Positions 44,716 to 53,779 of a DNA stretch of 64,000 nucleotides are shown in pieces (within the stretch, counting starts at the first letter, position 1; each line of letters begins with the position of its first letter). This DNA comes from Herbaspirillum frisingense GSF30 (GTDB lineage Bacteria; Pseudomonadota; Gammaproteobacteria; Burkholderiales; Burkholderiaceae_D). Where the stretch lies: assembly GCF_000300975.2 (NCBI RefSeq), contig NZ_AEEC02000023.1:25542-89541 (forward strand), written 5' to 3'. The notes under the pieces were generated by a model. It made no database searches. It saw nothing but the letters and a program-made list of their open reading frames with translations, and was not told where the DNA came from. Both the position numbers and the translations under genes were made by a program.

Positions 44716-47700
44716 ATGTCCTTCGATCCGAAAAAATCCCTGCCCAAGACGGGTGTCCGTTTCCAGCCGCCGGCCGTGCACGGTTCGGCCGATGCCTACC
44801 TGCTGGCCCAGGCCGCCCTGGCACTCAAGGCCGAAGGCCGCATGCTGGCCGTGGTAGTGGCCGGGGCTACCGACGCCCAGCGCCTGCTTTCCGAAATCCC
44901 CTGGTTCCAGCCCAAGGAAGGCCAGCGCCTGCGCTGCCACCTGCTGCCGGACTGGGAGACGCTGCCCTACGACGCCTTCTCGCCGCACCAGGACCTGGTC
45001 TCCGAACGCCTGGCCACGCTCTATGAAGTGCAGTCCGGCCAGTGCGACCTGCTGATCGTGCCGGCCACCACGGCGCTGCTGCGCATGGCGCCACCGCAGT
45101 TCCTGGCCGCCTATACCTTCTTCTTCAAGCAGGGCGAGAAACTCGACGAGGCCAAGCTCAAGTCCCAGCTCACCCTGGCCGGTTACACCCACGTCGGACA
45201 GGTGATGTCGCCGGGCGAGTATTCGGTACGCGGCGGCCTGATCGACATCTTCCCCATGGGTTCGGTGCTGCCGTACCGGCTGGACCTGTTCGGCGACACC
45301 ATCGAAACCATCCGCACCTTCGATGCCGACACCCAGCGCTCGCTCTATCCGGTACCGGAAGTGCGCCTGCTGCCGGGCCGCGAATTCCCCATGGACGAGG
45401 CGGCGCGCCTGGCCTTCCGCAACCGTTGGCGCGAAGTGTTCGAGGGCGACCCCACGCGCTCGGCCATCTATAAGGACATCGGCAACGGCATCGCCTCGGC
45501 CGGCATCGAATATTACCTGCCGCTGTTCTTCGACGAGACGGCCACGCTGTTCCAGTACCTGCCCGCCAACGCCATGTTCGCCACCGTGGGCGACATCGAG
45601 CAGTCCATCAAGCGCTTCTGGAGCGATACCCGCTCGCGCTGGACCTTCCTCAATGCCGACCGTGAACGTCCGGTGCTGGAGCCCAAGGCCATCTATCTGG
45701 ATGATGAAGATTTCTTCACCCTCCTCAAGCCGCATGCCCGTTGGGTGCTCAAGACCGACGATGCCCCCTCGGCGATATCCGCGCCGCTGCCCAATATCGC
45801 TGTCAACCGCCGCGCTGATGATCCGCTGGTGAACCTGCGCAGCTTCTTGCTCAAGGGTGCCGAACGCGTGCTGATCTGCGCCGAGACCAATGGCCGGCGC
45901 GAAACCCTGCAGCAATACTTCGCCGAATACGACCTGCACCCAGTGCTGTGCGAGGACTGGGAGGCTTTCCTGGCCAGCGACGAACCGCTGATGCTGGGCG
46001 TAGCGCCGCTGCAGGCCGGCTTCATCACCGCCGACGGTCTGGCACTGCTGACCGAGACCGAACTGTATGCCGGCAGCGGCCGCCGCGTGGGCAGCCGCAA
46101 GCAGCAGGCGGCCACCGATGTCGAGTACATGGTGCGCGACCTGTCGGAACTGAAGATCGGTGACCCGGTGGTCCACAGCAGTCACGGCATCGGCCGCTAC
46201 ATGGGTCTGGTCAGCATGGACCTGGGCGAGGGCGAGACCGAATTCCTGCATCTGGAATACGCCAAGGAGACCAAGCTCTACGTGCCGGTCTCGCAGTTGC
46301 ATGTCATTTCGCGCTATTCCGGCGCCTCGCCGGAAGATGCGCCGCTGCATGCGCTGGGCTCCGGCCAGTGGGAAAAGGCCAAGCGCAAGGCGGCCCAGCA
46401 GGTGCGCGATACCGCCGCCGAATTGCTGAACCTGTACGCCCGCCGGGCGCTGCGGCAGGGTCATGCATTCCAGTATTCGGCGCATGACTATGAAGCCTTT
46501 GCCGACAGTTTCGGCTTCGAGGAAACGGCCGACCAGGCCGCCGCCATCAACGCCGTCATCAAGGACATGACCGGCGGCAAGCCCATGGATCGCCTGATCT
46601 GCGGCGACGTCGGCTTCGGCAAGACCGAGGTCGCCCTGCGTGCCGCCTTCGTGGCAGTGATGGGTGGCAAGCAGGTGGCCATCCTGGCACCGACCACGCT
46701 GCTGGCCGAGCAGCATGCGACCACCTTCGCCGACCGCTTCGCCAACTGGCCGGTGAAGATCGCCGAACTGTCGCGCTTCCGTACCGGCAAGGAAGTCACG
46801 CAAGCCATCAAGGGCCTGGCCGATGGCACCATCGACATCGTCATCGGCACCCACAAGCTGCTCTCGGATGAAGTGAAGTTCTCGCGCCTGGGCCTGGTCA
46901 TCATCGACGAGGAACACCGCTTCGGCGTGCGCCAGAAGGAGGCGCTCAAGTCCCTGCGCGCCGAGGTCGATGTATTGACGCTCACCGCCACCCCCATCCC
47001 GCGTACGCTGGGTATGGCGCTGGAAGGGCTGCGTGATTTTTCGGTCATCGCCACGGCGCCGCAGAAGCGCCTGGCCATCAAGACCTTCGTGCGGGGCGAG
47101 AGCGAATCCACGATCCGCGAAGCCTGCCTGCGCGAATTGAAGCGGGGTGGCCAGGTCTATTTCCTGCACAACGAAGTGGAGACCATCGCCAACCGCAAGG
47201 CGGCGCTGGAAGCATTGCTGCCCGAGGCCCGCATCGCCGTGGCGCACGGCCAGATGCACGAGCGCGACCTGGAAAAGGTGATGCGCGACTTCGTGGCGCA
47301 GCGTTTCAACATCCTGTTGTGCACCACCATCATCGAGACCGGCATCGACGTGCCCACCGCCAACACCATCATCATGCACCGTGCCGACAAGTTCGGCCTG
47401 GCGCAGTTGCACCAGTTGCGGGGTCGGGTCGGCCGTTCGCACCACCAGGCCTATGCATACCTGCTGGTGCAAGACGTGCAGGGTCTGACCAAGCAGGCGC
47501 AGCGGCGCCTGGAAGCGATCCAGCAGATGGAGGAACTGGGCAGCGGTTTCTACCTGGCCATGCACGACCTGGAAATCCGCGGTGCCGGCGAAGTACTGGG
47601 CGACCACCAGTCGGGCGAGATCCACGAGATCGGTTTCCAGATGTATTCCGACATGTTGAACGAAGCCGTGCGCGCCCTGAAGGATGGCCGCGAGCCCGAC

Positions 47701-48153
47701 CTGGCCGCCCCGCTCTCGACCACCACCGAGATCAACCTGCACGCCCCCGCCTTGCTGCCCAATGATTATTGCGGCGACGTGCACGAGCGTCTGTCGCTCT
47801 ACAAGCGCTTCGCCAACTGCGAAAAGTCCGACGCCATCGACGCCCTGCAGGAAGAACTGATCGACCGCTTCGGCAAGCTGCCCGACCCGGCCAAGGCGCT
47901 GATCGAAACGCATCGCCTGCGCATCGCCGCCAAGCCGCTGGGGATCATCAAGATCGATGCCCATTCCGAGGCGGCCTTGCTGCAGTTCGTCCCCAATCCG
48001 CCGATCGATGCCATGCGCATCATCGAACTGGTGCAGAAGAACCGCCAGGTCAAGCTCAATGGCCCGGACAAGCTGCGCATCACCGCCAGCATGCCCGACC
48101 TGGCGGCGCGGGTGCAGCAGGTCAAGACCACCATGAAGGCGCTGACCGGCTGA
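44716..48153 (+). CDS. mfd: Transcription-repair coupling factor Mfd
   Basis: 1145 residues, full length. Removes RNA polymerase stalled at lesions and recruits UvrA. In order: UvrB-like N-domains (CHLLPDWETLPYDAFSPHQD, MSPGEYSVRGGLIDIFPMGS), RNA-polymerase interaction domain (KIGDPVVHSSHGIGRYMGL), RecG-like translocase with Walker A GDVGFGKTEVALRAAF, DEEH box VIIDEEHRFGVRQKEAL, TATPIPRTLGMALEGLRDFS and QLRGRVGRSHHQAYAYL, then the TRCF C-terminal domain. It stands alone between ispD (divergent) and serB. Confidence 0.98.
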   Translation: MSFDPKKSLPKTGVRFQPPAVHGSADAYLLAQAALALKAEGRMLAVVVAGATDAQRLLSEIPWFQPKEGQRLRCHLLPDWETLPYDAFSPHQDLVSERLATLYEVQSGQCDLLIVPATTALLRMAPPQFLAAYTFFFKQGEKLDEAKLKSQLTLAGYTHVGQVMSPGEYSVRGGLIDIFPMGSVLPYRLDLFGDTIETIRTFDADTQRSLYPVPEVRLLPGREFPMDEAARLAFRNRWREVFEGDPTRSAIYKDIGNGIASAGIEYYLPLFFDETATLFQYLPANAMFATVGDIEQSIKRFWSDTRSRWTFLNADRERPVLEPKAIYLDDEDFFTLLKPHARWVLKTDDAPSAISAPLPNIAVNRRADDPLVNLRSFLLKGAERVLICAETNGRRETLQQYFAEYDLHPVLCEDWEAFLASDEPLMLGVAPLQAGFITADGLALLTETELYAGSGRRVGSRKQQAATDVEYMVRDLSELKIGDPVVHSSHGIGRYMGLVSMDLGEGETEFLHLEYAKETKLYVPVSQLHVISRYSGASPEDAPLHALGSGQWEKAKRKAAQQVRDTAAELLNLYARRALRQGHAFQYSAHDYEAFADSFGFEETADQAAAINAVIKDMTGGKPMDRLICGDVGFGKTEVALRAAFVAVMGGKQVAILAPTTLLAEQHATTFADRFANWPVKIAELSRFRTGKEVTQAIKGLADGTIDIVIGTHKLLSDEVKFSRLGLVIIDEEHRFGVRQKEALKSLRAEVDVLTLTATPIPRTLGMALEGLRDFSVIATAPQKRLAIKTFVRGESESTIREACLRELKRGGQVYFLHNEVETIANRKAALEALLPEARIAVAHGQMHERDLEKVMRDFVAQRFNILLCTTIIETGIDVPTANTIIMHRADKFGLAQLHQLRGRVGRSHHQAYAYLLVQDVQGLTKQAQRRLEAIQQMEELGSGFYLAMHDLEIRGAGEVLGDHQSGEIHEIGFQMYSDMLNEAVRALKDGREPDLAAPLSTTTEINLHAPALLPNDYCGDVHERLSLYKRFANCEKSDAIDALQEELIDRFGKLPDPAKALIETHRLRIAAKPLGIIKIDAHSEAALLQFVPNPPIDAMRIIELVQKNRQVKLNGPDKLRITASMPDLAARVQQVKTTMKALTG

Positions 48154-48219
48154 TCGCCTGAGCCCGGCTCACCAGCGTTTTTACAACGAATCACGCATCA
48201 ACGACATCACCCCAAGAAC

Positions 48220-49086
48220 ATGAACCTGATCCTGCAAGCCCCCAAGCAACACGCTGTCTCGACCGCCGACATCGAGGCCATTGCCGCCCTGGCCGGTGGT
48301 CGCGCCGAACGCATCGCCCCCAGCCGCGTGGCCGACGCCGACGCCTGGCGTGTGGCCGGCGTGAGCCTGAGCGATGCGCTCAAGGCCAGCATCGATGGCG
48401 CCTGCCTGAAGGCCCATTTGGACTACGCCTTCATCGAGGAAGGTCGCAAGCTGGCCGATTTCCGCCTGGTCGCCATGGACATGGATTCGACCCTCATCAC
48501 CATCGAATGCATCGACGAGATCGCCGACATGCAGGGCCTGAAGCCCCAGGTCGCCGAGATCACCGAGGCCGCCATGCGCGGCGAGATCGAATTCAACGAA
48601 AGCCTGACCCGCCGCGTGGCGCTGTTGAAGGGCCTGGATGCCGGCGCCCTGCAACGCGTCTATGACGAACGTCTGCAGCTCTCGCCGGGGGCGGAAAACA
48701 TGCTGAAGGCCGTGCAGGCGGCCGGCCTGAAGACCTTGCTGGTCTCAGGAGGCTTCACTTTCTTCACCGACCGCATGAAGCAACGCCTGGGCCTGGATTA
48801 CACCCACGCCAATACCCTGGAAGTGGCCGACGGCAAGTTGACCGGCAAGGTGGTCGGCGGCATCGTCAATGCGGACGAAAAGCGTGCCACGGTCGAACGC
48901 ATCTGCCGCGAGATCGGCGCCGAGCCGTCCCAGGCCATCGTCATGGGCGACGGCGCCAATGACCTGCGCATGATGGGCATCTCGGGCCTGTCGGTCGCCT
49001 TCCGTGCCAAGCCGGTGGTACGCGCCCAGGCCAGCGTGGGCTTGAATTTCGTCGGGCTGGACGGCATCTTGAACTTGCTGGCCTGA
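48220..49086 (+). CDS. serB: Phosphoserine phosphatase
   Basis: 288 residues. Last step of serine synthesis. An N-terminal ACT-like segment (~1-80) precedes a HAD domain with motif I MDMDSTLITIECIDEIAD (nucleophile and acid/base Asp), motif II LLVSGGFTFF, and motif III/IV region KRATVERI plus MGDGANDLRMMGISG. It begins 67 bp after mfd on the same strand and may share its transcript. Confidence 0.96.
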   Translation: MNLILQAPKQHAVSTADIEAIAALAGGRAERIAPSRVADADAWRVAGVSLSDALKASIDGACLKAHLDYAFIEEGRKLADFRLVAMDMDSTLITIECIDEIADMQGLKPQVAEITEAAMRGEIEFNESLTRRVALLKGLDAGALQRVYDERLQLSPGAENMLKAVQAAGLKTLLVSGGFTFFTDRMKQRLGLDYTHANTLEVADGKLTGKVVGGIVNADEKRATVERICREIGAEPSQAIVMGDGANDLRMMGISGLSVAFRAKPVVRAQASVGLNFVGLDGILNLLA

Positions 49087-49124
49087 ATCCAGGACCAGCC
49101 AACCGACCCACTTCAGGAGACACG

Positions 49125-49487
49125 ATGAACCAGGAACTGGTATTGGATTCGCAAACGCAATCGGGCCGAGACCTGGTGTGGTGGCTTTATCTGGCTCATG
49201 CCGCCTGCCTGGTGTTTTCGTTGGGCATGCTGTCTTGCCTGCCGCTGATCGTCAATTACCTCAAGCGCGGCGATGTCCGCGATACCTTCCTTTATACCCA
49301 TCATCGCTGGCAGATCCGCTCGTTCTGGTGGTACCTGTTCTGGCTCATCGCCGGTGGCGTGCTGTGGGCGACCGTGATCGGCATCCCGCTGGCGGTGCTG
49401 GTGTTCGCCCTGGCCTGGATATGGAAGGCCTACCGGCTCATCAAGGGTTTCCTTGATCTGCAGGACAACAAGCCCATGCCGGTGTGA
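49125..49487 (+). CDS. DUF4870-like small membrane protein
   Basis: 120 residues with a CAGGAGA ribosome site. Two or three hydrophobic segments: LYLAHAACLVFSLGMLSCLP, WWYLFWLIAGGVLWATVIGI and PLAVLVFALAWIWKAYRL, separated by YLKRGDVRDTFLYTHHRWQI. The pattern (helix, basic loop with His-rich turn, helix pair, then IKGF) fits the DUF4870/Tic20-like small membrane family. Function unknown. Encoded 38 bp after serB and followed by a terminator, so it closes that transcript. Confidence 0.8.
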   Translation: MNQELVLDSQTQSGRDLVWWLYLAHAACLVFSLGMLSCLPLIVNYLKRGDVRDTFLYTHHRWQIRSFWWYLFWLIAGGVLWATVIGIPLAVLVFALAWIWKAYRLIKGFLDLQDNKPMPV

Positions 49488-49523
49488 TCCGGCCGGCCGC
49501 TCCGGCTGATCTCATCACTGCCA

Positions 49524-49549
49524 CGGCGCCCGCGATGGGCGCCGTTTTC
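49524..49549 (+). terminator. Terminator after the small membrane protein gene
   Basis: Perfect 8-bp stem CGGCGCCC / GGGCGCCG with a GCGAT loop and TTTTC, 37 bp after the stop. It separates the serB group from the wsp operon. Confidence 0.85.
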
Positions 49550-49593
49550 ATTGCAGTGAAGCAAAACTGTCGGCGGCAAGGGATAATAGTGAA

Positions 49594-49609
49594 ATTGAAA
49601 CGTTTCAAT
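49594..49609. promoter_or_regulatory. Perfect palindrome, LacI/Cra-like operator, upstream of wspA
   Basis: ATTGAAACGTTTCAAT, a 16-bp perfect palindrome whose centre TGAAACGTTTCA equals the enterobacterial Cra/FruR consensus and is close to other LacI-family operators. It lies 113 bp before the wspA ATG, after the terminator of the upstream gene, so it probably sits at the wsp promoter. No LacI-family regulator is encoded in the window. Confidence 0.55.
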
Positions 49610-49721
49610 GATAATCTCGAATTATTACTAGACAGCATGATGCGGTTTTCCTGCCTTTCGTCCGGCACTGGCCCGAGCGAGTAGGGAGGAAAGCCGTTTC
49701 CATCCAAAGGAAAGCCTGCGC

Positions 49722-51347
49722 ATGAAGAACTGGACGATCAAGCAACGCATACTGGGTAGCTTTGGGCTCATCCTGCTGCTGATGGCCTTGATGGCGGGCA
49801 TTTCCGCGGTCAATCTGGGCCGCATCGAGAAGAGTGCCACGGCGCTGCGCCAGGATTCGACCCCCGGCCTGTACTACAGCACCATGATCAATGCTGCTTG
49901 GTACGAAAACCTGCTGATGACCCAGCAGATCGCCCAGATCGATACCAGCGAGGCCGAACGCCAGGCCAATCTGGCCCTCTTGCGCCGCAACGGCGAGCGG
50001 CTGGACCGTCTGCAGGAAGACTACGAAAAGACCATCTTCGCCGACGACGATCGCAAGCTCTTCGAGCAATTCAAGGAAACCCGCCAGAAATACCGCGCCC
50101 TCGTCACCGAGGTGCTGAAGATGGACTTCAGCCAGCGTCCGCCCATCGACAAGCTGTTCAATGAGCAGATCCGTCCGCAGTGGCGCCTGGGTTATCAGTT
50201 CACCCAGCGCATGGTGGAAGTGAACAAGGGTATCGCCGATGACGCCGCCAGCCGCATCAACGATGCGGTCACCTCGGCCCAGTTCGCCATGCTCACTTCG
50301 CTCATGGCGGCCTTGCTGGTGGCGCTGGTATGCGGCTTCTTCCTGATGCGCGCCATCAATGAGCCCTTGCAGAAACTCATGCGCATCCTCGACGTGATGC
50401 GCTCGGGTGACTTTTCAAGCCGTGTGGCTTTGAACCGCAAGGATGAGTTCGGCGTCTTGGGGAGCGGCTTCGACCGCATGACCGATGAACTGACGGCACT
50501 GGTCTCGCAGGCCCAGAAATCCTCGGCGCGGGTGGCCACCTCGGTCACCGAGATCGCCGCCACCGCCCGCCAGCAACAGGCCACGGCCGCCGAGACGGCT
50601 GCCACCACCACCGAGATCGGCGCCACCTCGCGTGAAATCTACGCCACCTCGCGCGACCTGGTGCGCACCATGAACGAAGTCTCGGTGGTATCGGACCAGA
50701 CCTCGTCGCTGGCCGGCAATGGCCAGGCCGGCCTGACCCGCATGGAAGACACCATGCAGAACGTGATGGACGCGGCCGGTTCGGTCAGTGCCAAGCTGGC
50801 CATCCTCAACGAGAAGGCGGGCAACATCAATCAGGTCGTCACCACCATCACCAAGGTGGCAGACCAGACCAACCTGCTGTCGCTGAACGCCGCCATCGAA
50901 GCCGAGAAGGCCGGCGAACACGGGCGCGGTTTCTCGGTCGTGGCCACTGAAATCCGCCGCCTGGCCGACCAGACGGCCGTGGCGACCTACGACATCGAAG
51001 TCATGGTCAAGGAAATCCAGTCCGCCGTGGCGGCCGGTGTGATGGGCATGGACAAGTTCTCCGACCAGGTGCGACGCGGCATGCAGGACGTGCAGACCGC
51101 CGGTAGCCAGTTGTCGCAGATCATTGCCCAGGTGCAGGCGTTGGCACCGCGCTTCCAGACCGTCAATGAAGGCATGCAGGCCCAGGCCAACAGCGCCGAG
51201 CAGATCAACCAGGCCCTGGTACAGCTGTCTGAGGCCGCGCAGCAGACCGTGGAGTCGCTGCAGCAGTCGGGCCAGGCCATCGAGGAACTGAACGTGGTCT
51301 CCAACGAATTGCGCAATGGGGTTTCGCGCTTCAAGGTGATGGACTGA
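49722..51347 (+). CDS. wspA: WspA, surface-sensing methyl-accepting receptor
   Basis: 541 residues. Helix 1 at ~11-31, periplasmic four-helix sensor (~33-187), helix 2 ~190-210, HAMP (~211-263), then the cytoplasmic signalling hairpin with [20 protein letters not shown] and [20 protein letters not shown]. The AEKAG variant in place of AARAG is typical of Wsp-type receptors. It senses surface contact or envelope stress and drives WspE. The operon wspABCDEFR follows in canonical order, which makes this assignment firm. No C-terminal pentapeptide. Confidence 0.93.
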   Translation: MKNWTIKQRILGSFGLILLLMALMAGISAVNLGRIEKSATALRQDSTPGLYYSTMINAAWYENLLMTQQIAQIDTSEAERQANLALLRRNGERLDRLQEDYEKTIFADDDRKLFEQFKETRQKYRALVTEVLKMDFSQRPPIDKLFNEQIRPQWRLGYQFTQRMVEVNKGIADDAASRINDAVTSAQFAMLTSLMAALLVALVCGFFLMRAINEPLQKLMRILDVMRSGDFSSRVALNRKDEFGVLGSGFDRMTDELTALVSQAQKSSARVATSVTEIAATARQQQATAAETAATTTEIGATSREIYATSRDLVRTMNEVSVVSDQTSSLAGNGQAGLTRMEDTMQNVMDAAGSVSAKLAILNEKAGNINQVVTTITKVADQTNLLSLNAAIEAEKAGEHGRGFSVVATEIRRLADQTAVATYDIEVMVKEIQSAVAAGVMGMDKFSDQVRRGMQDVQTAGSQLSQIIAQVQALAPRFQTVNEGMQAQANSAEQINQALVQLSEAAQQTVESLQQSGQAIEELNVVSNELRNGVSRFKVMD

Positions 51348-51370
51348 GCCGCAAGGCGGATCGCCTGACC

Positions 51371-51838
51371 ATGAGCGAGTCTTTGTTCCTGCTGTTTTCG
51401 CTGGGCGCCGAGCGCTATGCACTGTCTACCGCCGAGGTGGCGTCGGTGCTGCCGCTCTCGCCTTGCAAGGCCCTGCCCGGGGCACCCCCCTGGGTGGCCG
51501 GTCTGCTGCCCCACAGTGATGGCCACGTGCCGGTGATCGACCTGTCGCATCTGGTGCTGGGCCGTGCTGCCGCGGCACGCGTGAGTACCCGCCTAGTGCT
51601 GCTGCACTACCACGCTGGCCTGCCCGCGCCGCAGTTGCTGGGCCTGATCCTGGAGCAGGCCACCGAGACCTTGCGCTGTGATCCTGCCGGGTTTGTCCCG
51701 GCGGCCGTGCGTAATGAGGGCGCGCCTTATCTGGGCCCGGTGCGGCCCTATCAGGGTGGATTGCTGCAGCGGGTGCAGGTCGAGGACCTGCTGGACCCGG
51801 CCACCCGCGCACTGCTCTTTCCGCAGGAGCCGGCATGA
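51371..51838 (+). CDS. wspB: WspB, CheW-like coupling protein
   Basis: 155 residues of a single CheW domain: LFLLFSLGAERYALSTAEVA, GLLPHSDGHVPVIDLSHLVL and LLQRVQVEDLLDP. Links WspA to the kinase WspE. ATG 51371 is 23 bp after wspA; the end overlaps wspC by four bases. Confidence 0.92.
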   Translation: MSESLFLLFSLGAERYALSTAEVASVLPLSPCKALPGAPPWVAGLLPHSDGHVPVIDLSHLVLGRAAAARVSTRLVLLHYHAGLPAPQLLGLILEQATETLRCDPAGFVPAAVRNEGAPYLGPVRPYQGGLLQRVQVEDLLDPATRALLFPQEPA

Positions 51839-53115
51839 AGGCCCTGCCGCACATCGCCGACAAGCTCAAGCTTGCGATGGGCCTGGACATGGCCACGGTG
51901 GGTGCCAGCCTGATCGAACGCGTGGTGCGCGAGCGCATGACGGCCTTGGAAATCAGCGATGACAGCCTCTACCTCGCGCTGCTGCAGACCTCGGCCGCGG
52001 AGTTGCAATCCCTGATCGAACTGGCGGTAGTGCCGGAGACCTGGTTCTTCCGCGATCGCGAAGCCATACTCGCGGCTGCCCGCCTGGCCCGCGAGCGCCT
52101 GGCCGCACAGCCTGCGCTCCCGGTGCGCATCCTCAGCCTGCCGTGCTCCACCGGCGAGGAACCGTATTCCCTGGCCATGGCCCTGCTCGATGCCGGCCTG
52201 CTGCCAGGCCAGTTCGTGATCGACGCCTACGATATCCGCACCCGCTCGCTGGAGATCGCCGCTGCCGGCATCTATGGGCGCAACTCCTTCCGGGGGCGCG
52301 ACCTGGGCTTTCGTGACCGCTATTTCACTGCGCATGACGGCCAATGGCACCTGCAGCCACACATCCGCGAGCAGGTGCGCTTTGCCCCCGGTAACCTGCT
52401 GGCACCGGATTTCCTGCGGCATGCCGCCCCTTACGATTTCATTTTCTGCCGCAACGTGCTGATCTACTTCGAACGCGACGTGCAGCACGCCGTGGTGAAC
52501 CTGCTGGAGGCTCTCATGAAGCCGGATGCCGTCATCTTCGTCGGTCCGGCCGAGGGCGGCATCCTGTTGAGTCCGCGCCTGGAGTCGGCTGGCATCGCCC
52601 TGGCTTTCGGGTTTCGCAAGCGCCCTGTACAGCGGGCCAGCGGCCTTGTGCCGGCCTGGGCCGCGCCAGCCAAAACCGCAGCGATGCCACCGCCCGTGTC
52701 TGCCATCCCGATGGGCGCGCCTGCTGTCGCGGCTAAGCGCCGGCCAGCCGTGCCGGCGCCGTCTGCGATGGCTTCGCCGCCGGTCGCGCTGCCATCCGGC
52801 CAGTTGGAGCGCGCGCGGCTGCTGGCCGACCAGGGCCAGCTCGAACAGGCCCAGGCCTTGTGCCAGGAGGCCATCCAGGAGCAGGGGCCGAGCGCGGCTG
52901 CCTTCTATCTGCAGGGCCTGATCCTCGACGCCGGTGGCGACCACGAGCAGGCACAACGCTGCTATCGCAAGGCGCTCTACCTGGAACCCGAGCACCAGCC
53001 GGCACTCTTGCATCTGGCTGCGCTGCTGCAGGCGCAGGGCGATATCGCCGGCGCCGAGCGCATGCGTCAGCGTGCCGCCCGCCTGAGCCCGTCACGGGAG
53101 GACGCACATGGCTGA
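51835..53115 (+). CDS. wspC: WspC, CheR-type methyltransferase with TPR tail
   Basis: 426 residues. CheR domain (~1-270): VVPETWFFRDREAILAA, ILSLPCSTGEEPYSLAMALL (AdoMet site), DAYDIRTRSLEIAA, and FIFCRNVLIYFERDVQHAVV. After an Ala/Pro linker (~280-320), TPR-like helices follow (LERARLLADQGQLEQAQALC, HEQAQRCYRKALYLEPEHQP). It methylates WspA and raises its activity. The tail explains how it can find a receptor that lacks a docking pentapeptide. Confidence 0.93.
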   Translation: MKALPHIADKLKLAMGLDMATVGASLIERVVRERMTALEISDDSLYLALLQTSAAELQSLIELAVVPETWFFRDREAILAAARLARERLAAQPALPVRILSLPCSTGEEPYSLAMALLDAGLLPGQFVIDAYDIRTRSLEIAAAGIYGRNSFRGRDLGFRDRYFTAHDGQWHLQPHIREQVRFAPGNLLAPDFLRHAAPYDFIFCRNVLIYFERDVQHAVVNLLEALMKPDAVIFVGPAEGGILLSPRLESAGIALAFGFRKRPVQRASGLVPAWAAPAKTAAMPPPVSAIPMGAPAVAAKRRPAVPAPSAMASPPVALPSGQLERARLLADQGQLEQAQALCQEAIQEQGPSAAAFYLQGLILDAGGDHEQAQRCYRKALYLEPEHQPALLHLAALLQAQGDIAGAERMRQRAARLSPSREDAHG

Positions 53116-53779
53116 AGTGATGCCAACCGATGCCGTGATCGATGACTGCTGGAACCGCATCGGCACCAAGGGCGATGGCACTTGCCCCGAGCTGCAGCAG
53201 CACCTGCGCTGCCTGAATTGCCCGACCTTCGCCCGCGCCGCCCTGCAGCAGCTCGATCGCATTCCCGCCTCGGCCGAGGTGGCGCAGCAGTGGATGCATT
53301 CCGCCGTAGGGACCGAGCCACAGCCGCAGGGGGCAGACGCTTCCGCGCTGGTGGTGCGCATCGGCGGTGAGTGGCTGGCCATTGCCACCACGGTGGTGCA
53401 GGAAGTGGCCGAGACCCGTCCCGTACACAGCCTGCCGCACCAGCGCAACCCGGCCATCAGCGGCGTGCTCAACATCCGGGGCGCCTTGCGCATCTGTGTC
53501 TCGCTGGCGCAGCTGCTGCAGTTGCAGACGGAATCAGCGCCGGGGCAGGGCGCCTCCCATCTGCTGGTGACCGCCTACGAAGGCCAGACGCTGGTCTTCC
53601 CAGTGGAGCAGGTGGTGGGTGTACACCGCTATGCCCCCGATGCGTTGGCGCCGGTACCGACCACGCTGGCCCATGCCACGATCCAGTACACGCGGGGCAT
53701 GGTGGAGTGGCGTGGCCGACAGATCGGCCTGCTGGACCATGAATTGCTGTTCTACGTACTCAACCGGAGCATGACATGA
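53108..53779 (+). CDS. wspD: WspD, second CheW-like coupling protein
   Basis: 223 residues. A ~70-residue N-terminal extension with a Cys-rich start (HLRCLNCPTFARAALQQLDR) precedes a CheW domain (ALVVRIGGEWLAIATTVVQE, GVLNIRGALRICVSLAQLLQ, VEWRGRQIGLLDHELLFYVL). Overlaps wspC by 8 bp and wspE by four. Confidence 0.92.
   Translation: MAEVMPTDAVIDDCWNRIGTKGDGTCPELQQHLRCLNCPTFARAALQQLDRIPASAEVAQQWMHSAVGTEPQPQGADASALVVRIGGEWLAIATTVVQEVAETRPVHSLPHQRNPAISGVLNIRGALRICVSLAQLLQLQTESAPGQGASHLLVTAYEGQTLVFPVEQVVGVHRYAPDALAPVPTTLAHATIQYTRGMVEWRGRQIGLLDHELLFYVLNRSMT

Noticed and set aside
44083..47964. A very long open frame antisense to mfd and ispD.
   Set aside because: High-GC coding DNA commonly leaves the antisense frame open. 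The translated product has no family motifs and mfd is unmistakable on the other strand.
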